The translations under genes were made by a program, and so were the position numbers. From the NCBI RefSeq assembly GCF_027530345.1, contig NZ_JAPZQK010000013.1, forward strand, positions 124,001 to 188,000: a stretch of 64,000 nt of DNA. Direction: 5' to 3'. Shown here one piece after another: positions 59,710-64,000 of the stretch. The stretch is from Silanimonas sp. (GTDB taxonomy: Bacteria; Pseudomonadota; Gammaproteobacteria; Xanthomonadales; Xanthomonadaceae). The notes under the pieces were generated by a model. It made no database searches and was not told the origin of the DNA. It was given only the letters and a program-made list of their open reading frames with translations. How positions within the stretch are numbered: position 1 is the first letter of the stretch; the number at the start of each line of letters is the position of its first letter.

Positions 59710-60759
59710 TTATGGGGCCGGCGTCGACGGTTTCAAGGCCTGTCCGACCAGCTGGGCCGTGGCCTGCACCATGGGGATCACCTGCTCGTAGGCCATCCGC
59801 GTGGGGCCGATCACCCCCAGTACCCCGAGCACCCGCCCGTTCACGGCGTACGGGGCCGTGACCACCGTGCAACCGCCGAACGGGGCCAGCCCGGTTTCCT
59901 CGCCGATGAAGATGCGGACGCCCTGCGCCCGGGCACAGCGCTCCAGCAGGCCAAGGATCTCGCGCTTCTGGGCGAAGGCGTCGAACAGGCCGCGCAGGCG
60001 CTCGACGTCGGCCATGTCGGGGCTGCCCATCAGGCGGGTCTGGCCGGCGACCAGCACGTCATCACCGCCGTCGGGCAGCACCTGCTCGGAGAGTTCGACC
60101 GCGGCGGCCAAGGTGCGTTCCAGTTCGGATTTCGCGTCCTGCAGTTCGCGCAGCAGGGCGGCGCGGATGTCGGCCCAGCCCCGGCCGGCGTAGTGCCGGT
60201 TGAGGTAGTTCGAGGTCTGTTCCAGCTCGTCCGGCGCGTAGGGCCGGCGGGTCTGGATGATGCGGTTCTGCACCTCGTGGTCCATGAAGACGATGACCAC
60301 CAGCACCCGCTGGGCGTCGATCGGCACGAATTCGATGTGGCGGAACGCAAAGGCCGCCCGCTGGGGGACCGTGATCACCCCGACCGAATGGCTCATCGAC
60401 GAAAGCAGCTCGGTGGCCCCGGCCAGCAGCCCCTGGGTGCCCTGCCCCTGCGGCAACTGCTGGGCCAACTGGCGCACCAGCCCCTCGTCCGGCTGCGGCA
60501 GCTCGATCAGGCTGTCGACGAAGACCCGGTACCCGTGCGAGGTGGGGATGCGGCCTGCACTGGTGTGCGGCGCGGCGACCAGCCCCAGTTCCTCGAGGTC
60601 GGCCATGATGTTGCGGATGGTGGCGGCGCTGACGTCGAGGCCGGACTGCTTGGCCAGCGTGCGCGAGCCCACTGGCTCGCCATGGGCGATGTACTGGTGC
60701 ACCAGAGAGCGCAGGAGCTGACGGGCACGGGGATCGAGGCGATGCGAGGACGGCGACAT
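59710..60759 (-). CDS. hrcA: Heat-inducible transcription repressor HrcA
   Basis: Repressor of class I heat-shock genes; binds CIRCE and depends on GroEL for folding. 349 residues. The N-terminal winged helix (1-75, [28 protein letters not shown] then [17 protein letters not shown]), dimerisation insert and GAF-like core ([32 protein letters not shown]) are present. The ATG at 60759 has no Shine-Dalgarno site, and a -10-like TATCTA ends 6 nt before it. I found no CIRCE repeat in this window, so its targets probably lie elsewhere, for example groESL. Confidence 0.96.
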   Translation of the reverse strand: MSPSSHRLDPRARQLLRSLVHQYIAHGEPVGSRTLAKQSGLDVSAATIRNIMADLEELGLVAAPHTSAGRIPTSHGYRVFVDSLIELPQPDEGLVRQLAQQLPQGQGTQGLLAGATELLSSMSHSVGVITVPQRAAFAFRHIEFVPIDAQRVLVVIVFMDHEVQNRIIQTRRPYAPDELEQTSNYLNRHYAGRGWADIRAALLRELQDAKSELERTLAAAVELSEQVLPDGGDDVLVAGQTRLMGSPDMADVERLRGLFDAFAQKREILGLLERCARAQGVRIFIGEETGLAPFGGCTVVTAPYAVNGRVLGVLGVIGPTRMAYEQVIPMVQATAQLVGQALKPSTPAP

Positions 60760-60765
60760 GTCGCA

Positions 60766-60794
60766 TAGATAAGTCCGTGAATCCCCGATGGCAA
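60766..60794 (-). promoter_or_regulatory. Putative promoter of hrcA (leaderless)
   Basis: The minus strand carries TTGCCA (60789-60794), a 17-nt spacer and TATCTA (60766-60771), then 6 nt to the hrcA ATG. The -10 match is moderate. Initiation at normal distance would give an RNA beginning at the start codon. Confidence 0.4.
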
Positions 60795-60883
60795 GCGTTG
60801 GCGCTGCCATGGCCGGATGCTAGCGTTCGCCCTCGCCGGCACGGGGCGCCCCAGCTGCCGGCCCCTTTCCCCGTCGTGACGCC

Positions 60884-62551
60884 ATGCTCAAGCTGCTCTC
60901 CCTCCGTGATTTCGCCGTCGTCCGCGCCGCCGAGCTGCGCTTCGGCCCCGGCATGACGGTGATTTCCGGCGAAACCGGCGCCGGCAAGTCCCTGCTGGTC
61001 GACGCCCTGCTGTGGCTCTCCGGCGCGCGGGCCGACGCCGGCATGGTGCGCGCTGGAGCCGCCCGCGCCGAGCTGTCCGCCGAATTCACGCTGGACGACG
61101 CGCCCGACGCCGCCGTCTGGCTGGCCGAGAACGAACTGGACGACGAGGGCGCCTGCCAGCTCCGCCGCGTCGTGAAGGCCGACGGGGGCTCGAAGGCATG
61201 GATCAACGGGCGGGCGGTCAGCATCTCGCAGCTCGCGGCCCTGGGCGCCCGGCTGGTCGAGATCCACGGCCAGCACGAACACCAGGCGCTTCTTGATCGC
61301 GGCCGCCAGATGAGTCTCCTCGATGCCTTCGGGCGCCTGCAGCCGCTGCTGGGGCCGGTGCAAAAGGCCGCCGCCGAATGGCAGGCCGCCGAACGCGAAC
61401 TGGCGACGCTGCAGGAGCGCGGTGACGTCGGCGACCGCATCGATTACCTCGGCCATCAGCTCGACGAGCTGGATCGTGAATCCCTAGCACCGGCCGACAT
61501 CGACGCCCTGCTCGCCCAGCACCGCCGCGCGGCGAACGCTGGCGCCCTCGTGCAGGCCTGCGACCGCGCCGGACTGCTGATCGGCGATGACGAGGGCGCC
61601 GCTGCCGGTATCGGCCAGGCACTCGCCGCCCTCTCGAAGTGGACGGCGGACGAACCGCGCATCGCCGATGCCGCGGCCCTGGCGGAATCCGCACGACTGC
61701 AACTCCAGGAAGCCGCCGGTTTGCTCGAGGCCGCCCGCGACGGACTCGATCTCGACCCCGAGGACCTTCAGCGGGGCGAGCAGCGGCTGTCGCGCCTTCA
61801 CGACCTCGCCCGCAAGCACCGCGCTCCGCTGCACGACCTCGAGGCGCGGCGTGAAGCGCTGCGCGCGGAGCTCGAGGCCCTGCGCGGCTCCGAGGGCCGC
61901 GTGGTATCCCTTCAGGCCGAACGTGAGTCGGCCGCCGGGCGTTGGCGCGAAGCGGCATCCGCCCTTTCCGCGGCGCGACGCACGCAGGGCGCCGCCCTCG
62001 GCTCGGCGATCTCCGCACTGATGCAGGAACTCGGCATGGGCGGCGGGGTTTTCGAGGTCGCCTTTGAAACGCAGGCGGAACCGCGCCCGAACGCCACGGG
62101 GGCGGAGCGCATCGAGCTGCTGGTCAGCGCCAACCCCGGCCAGCCGCCGCGTCCGCTGCGGAAAGTCGCCTCGGGCGGCGAGCTCGCGCGCATCGCGCTG
62201 GCCATCGAAGTCGCGACCCTCGGGCTCGACGACACGCCAACGATGGTCTTCGACGAGGTGGACACCGGCATCGGTGGCGCCGTCGCCGAGATCGTCGGGC
62301 AGAAGCTGCGCCAACTCGGCGCCGGTCGCCAGGTGCTTTGCGTCACGCACCTGCCGCAGGTCGCCGCTCAGGGCCACGCGCACTACCGCGTGGCGAAGTC
62401 GGTGAGCGGCGAAGAGACCTTCAGCCAGCCCGAGAAGCTCGAGGAGCCGGCGCGTGTGGAGGAGATCGCGCGGATGCTGGGGGGCGTCGAAATCACCGCG
62501 GCCGTGCGCACCAGCGCGAAGCAGATGCTGGAGAAGGCGAGGAAAGGCTGA
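60884..62551 (+). CDS. recN: DNA repair protein RecN
   Basis: SMC-like ATPase used in double-strand break repair. 555 residues. The N-terminal half ATPase has Walker A SGETGAGKSLLVDAL (29-36). Short coiled coils lie around residues 155-210 and 265-370. The C-terminal half has the signature ASGGELARIALAIE and Walker B TMVFDEVDTGIGG near 455. It is divergent from hrcA with about 120 nt between. No LexA box was seen upstream, although RecN is SOS-induced in E. coli. Confidence 0.97.
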   Translation: MLKLLSLRDFAVVRAAELRFGPGMTVISGETGAGKSLLVDALLWLSGARADAGMVRAGAARAELSAEFTLDDAPDAAVWLAENELDDEGACQLRRVVKADGGSKAWINGRAVSISQLAALGARLVEIHGQHEHQALLDRGRQMSLLDAFGRLQPLLGPVQKAAAEWQAAERELATLQERGDVGDRIDYLGHQLDELDRESLAPADIDALLAQHRRAANAGALVQACDRAGLLIGDDEGAAAGIGQALAALSKWTADEPRIADAAALAESARLQLQEAAGLLEAARDGLDLDPEDLQRGEQRLSRLHDLARKHRAPLHDLEARREALRAELEALRGSEGRVVSLQAERESAAGRWREAASALSAARRTQGAALGSAISALMQELGMGGGVFEVAFETQAEPRPNATGAERIELLVSANPGQPPRPLRKVASGGELARIALAIEVATLGLDDTPTMVFDEVDTGIGGAVAEIVGQKLRQLGAGRQVLCVTHLPQVAAQGHAHYRVAKSVSGEETFSQPEKLEEPARVEEIARMLGGVEITAAVRTSAKQMLEKARKG

Positions 62552-62561
62552 GGCCTGGCCT

Positions 62562-62582
62562 GCGGCGGCGCATCGTCGCCGC
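62562..62582. terminator. GC hairpin between recN and fur (weak terminator)
   Basis: GCGGCGGCG / CGTCGCCGC, 9 bp with one G-T pair and a CAT loop, lies in the 57-nt gap between the convergent recN and fur genes. There is no T-run, so termination here is uncertain. Confidence 0.35.
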
Positions 62583-62608
62583 GCCTACGGCACTCCGGAA
62601 GGGGCCGC

Positions 62609-63016
62609 TTACTTCCGCTTTTTGCGGACGTAGAGCACCAGCGCGTGGTCTTCGATCTCGTAGCCGTGCTTCGCCGCGATGGCGTGCTGAAGGGCCTCGA
62701 TCTCGTCGCTGTGGAATTCGATCACCTTGCCGGTGTCGAGGTCGACCATATGGTCGTGGTGCTCGCCCTGGTTGAGCTCGTAGACGGCCTGGCCGCCCTC
62801 GAAATTGTGCTTAAGCACGAGGCCGGCGGCCTCGAACTGGGTCAGCACGCGATACACCGTGGCGAGGCCGATGTCGTCGCCCTTGTCGAGGAGTACGCGG
62901 TAGATGTCCTCGGCGGTCATGTGCTTCGCCGACGGCTGCTTCTCGAGGATATCGAGGATGCGCATGCGGGGAATCGTGACCTTCAGGCCGACTTTTCGCA
63001 GGTCTTTGGATTCCAT
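62609..63016 (-). CDS. fur: Ferric uptake regulator Fur (cysteine-free)
   Basis: Iron-responsive repressor. 135 residues: winged helix (KVGLKVTIPRMRILDILEK, TAEDIYRVLLDKGDDIGLATVYRVLTQFEAAGLV) and dimerisation domain with the His-rich metal site (EHHDHMVDLD, HSDEIEA). E. coli Fur has a CLDC pair for structural zinc. Here it reads VDLDTGKVIEF, and the whole protein has no cysteine, so the structural Cys-zinc site is absent. The ATG at 63016 has GAGGA upstream; an ATG two codons earlier is possible. Convergent with recN and divergent from bamE, the usual arrangement. Confidence 0.97.
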   Translation of the reverse strand: MESKDLRKVGLKVTIPRMRILDILEKQPSAKHMTAEDIYRVLLDKGDDIGLATVYRVLTQFEAAGLVLKHNFEGGQAVYELNQGEHHDHMVDLDTGKVIEFHSDEIEALQHAIAAKHGYEIEDHALVLYVRKKRK

Positions 63017-63112
63017 CGGCATCCTCGCGGGCTCCTGAACAGCGCCACCGGGGCTGCGGCGCATGACGGGCCGGAGTGTATCATCGCGGGGTTTCCGACC
63101 CGCCGAGTTCCC

Positions 63113-63508
63113 ATGCGCCGCATCCTCATCGCCCTGGCCGTCGCCGCCCCTCTCCTGCTCTCGGGCTGCCTGTACCGCCAGCCGATCTTCCAGGGCAACC
63201 TGCTCGAACAGAAGAACGTGGAGCAGCTCGCGACCGGCATGAGCAAGCGCCAGGTGTTCGCCCTGCTCGGCTCGCCGTCGGTCGCCGATCCGTTCCGCCA
63301 GAACCGCTGGGACTACGTCTCGTCCGAACAGCGCGGCCACGACGATGCCGTGGTCAAAATCTTCACCGTGCACTTCGAGGGCGACAGCCTGACGAAGTGG
63401 GAAGGTGAGTACTTCGCGGAAGCGGACAGCGCGATGGCGAAGGAACAGGTCGAGCGTTTCGGCCCGAACCTCGCCCGCGACAAGGACAAGGACCGCCGCG
63501 GCCGCTGA
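63113..63508 (+). CDS. bamE: Outer-membrane assembly lipoprotein BamE (SmpA)
   Basis: Lipoprotein of the BAM complex that inserts outer-membrane proteins. 131 residues. The signal ends LLLSGC (C19 lipidated). The core has PIFQGNLLEQKNVEQLATGMSKRQVFALLGSP and NRWDYVSSEQRG, both typical. A Lys/Asp/Arg-rich tail ends the protein. Divergent from fur by 96 nt and convergent with rnfH, as in E. coli. Confidence 0.96.
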   Translation: MRRILIALAVAAPLLLSGCLYRQPIFQGNLLEQKNVEQLATGMSKRQVFALLGSPSVADPFRQNRWDYVSSEQRGHDDAVVKIFTVHFEGDSLTKWEGEYFAEADSAMAKEQVERFGPNLARDKDKDRRGR

Positions 63509-63515
63509 GCCCCGC

Positions 63516-63809
63516 TCAGCCCGGCTTGCCCGCCCTGGCGCGGGCACGGCGCGCCAGCTTCGGATCCGTCGGAAGCGCGCGCAGCAACTCCAAGCGGTCG
63601 CCCTCGCGCAACCGCGCATCGCGGCCCACCTCGCGCCCGAACACCGCCATGGCCACCGGCGCGTAAGCCGCCTCCGGCCACGACGGCGCATGCTGCCTGA
63701 GGCAGGCTAGGACGTCGCCCGCCGTCAGTGCTTCCGTCGTCGGAAGCCGCAACCGCCACGCCCGGCCGGCCTCGGCGTAGATCACCTCTATACCAGCGGC
63801 CTCGGCCAT
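63516..63809 (-). CDS. rnfH: RnfH/RatB family protein
   Basis: 97 residues with a ubiquitin-like beta-grasp fold. Family features are a short strand IEVIYAEAGRAWRLRLP, the segment YAPVAMAVFGREVGRDARLREGDRLELLRALPTDPK and a basic tail. The function is not established, although the gene is nearly always paired with ratA. It starts 5 nt after the ratA stop and runs convergent to bamE. Confidence 0.93.
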   Translation of the reverse strand: MAEAAGIEVIYAEAGRAWRLRLPTTEALTAGDVLACLRQHAPSWPEAAYAPVAMAVFGREVGRDARLREGDRLELLRALPTDPKLARRARARAGKPG

Positions 63810-63814
63810 CGGCG

Positions 63815-64000
63815 TCAGTCCCGCCCGCGATCCGCCGTGTTCGCGATGCGGCAGAAATCGTCGACGAGCCGGTCGGCCAGCCCTTGGAAGCCGAGTGCCA
63901 GCGCATTGCCGACCAGCGCACCGGCCACGTCGAAATCAAGATTCAGGCTGACCTTGCAGGCCTCCTCGTCGAGCGCGTGGAAGATCCAGTGGCCTTCCAG
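63815..64000 (-). CDS. ratA: RatA/PasT START-domain protein (5' part missing)
   Basis: Only the last 61 codons are in the window. They read LEGHWIFHALDEEACKVSLN, then LDFDVAGALVGNALALGFQ and LVDDFCRIANTADRGRD. This matches the C-terminal strand and long helix of the RatA (PasT, CoQ-binding START) family, and the gene order ratA-rnfH // bamE is conserved. In E. coli RatA has been linked to ribosome subunit association and to respiratory chain function. Confidence 0.88.
   Translation of the reverse strand: MEGHWIFHALDEEACKVSLNLDFDVAGALVGNALALGFQGLADRLVDDFCRIANTADRGRD

Noticed and set aside
60760-60883. Search for a CIRCE operator near hrcA
   Set aside because: No TTAGCACTC-N9-GAGTGCTAA-like repeat could be found in the hrcA/recN gap or before grpE and dnaK.

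Overview
The window is a GC-rich piece of a gammaproteobacterial chromosome. Gene content and order point to the Xanthomonadales/Lysobacterales. The strongest pointers are the block bamE-fur-recN // hrcA-grpE-dnaK-dnaJ-dapB-carA-carB-greA-(rpfE-like)-recJ-prfB-lysS, the neighbouring acnA (rpfA) and fadD (rpfB) genes, and a cysteine-free Fur. Nearly all of it is housekeeping DNA. I saw no insertion sequence, prophage, CRISPR array or rRNA; one tRNA is present.

Layout. 1-7609 (-): a tripartite RND efflux operon with a lipoprotein adaptor and two permeases; the last permease runs off the left edge. 7814-8538 (+): two small exported mono-haem cytochromes c. 8523-9473 (-): an unrecognised membrane-anchored protein. 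9603-11598: nfuA (-), phhB (+) and rluC (-). 11994-14996 (+): rne behind a long untranslated leader. 15092-17304 (-): a GacA/UvrY-type regulator, two unknown membrane proteins and tRNA-Ser(UGA). 17356-25028 (-): ftsK, lolA, rarA, crcB, a small membrane protein, serS and a LysR regulator, read right to left. 25078-27282: ald (-) divergent from trxB (+). 27300-32211: a FemAB/GNAT-like gene, aat and infA (+), facing clpS-clpA (-). 32348-34591 (+): nudJ, mnmA, hflD. 34700-42198 (+): acnA, then fadD followed by a degenerate HD-GYP gene and an EAL gene; a lipoprotein gene lies antisense between acnA and fadD. 42248-44446 (-): a large exported protein. 44590-60759 (-): lysS, prfB (programmed frameshift), recJ, rpfE-like, greA, carB, carA, dapB, dnaJ, dnaK, grpE, hrcA. 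60884-64000: recN (+), fur (-), bamE (+), rnfH (-) and partial ratA (-).

How genes work together. Aat, ClpS and ClpA form the bacterial N-degron pathway: tagging, recognition, unfolding. HrcA, GrpE, DnaK and DnaJ form the Hsp70 system, and a sigma-32-like promoter lies directly before dnaK. FtsK, LolA and RarA cover chromosome segregation, lipoprotein export and fork repair. CarA and CarB make carbamoyl phosphate.

The most interesting region is the acnA-fadD to lysS interval. In Xanthomonas this position holds the rpf quorum-sensing cluster (rpfF, rpfC, rpfG). Here the outer genes are kept, but the signal synthase and sensor are absent. A catalytically degenerate HD-GYP protein and an overlapping EAL protein follow fadD directly. 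Second in interest is the RND pump: one permease keeps every residue of the proton relay I could check, and its partner has lost two of them.
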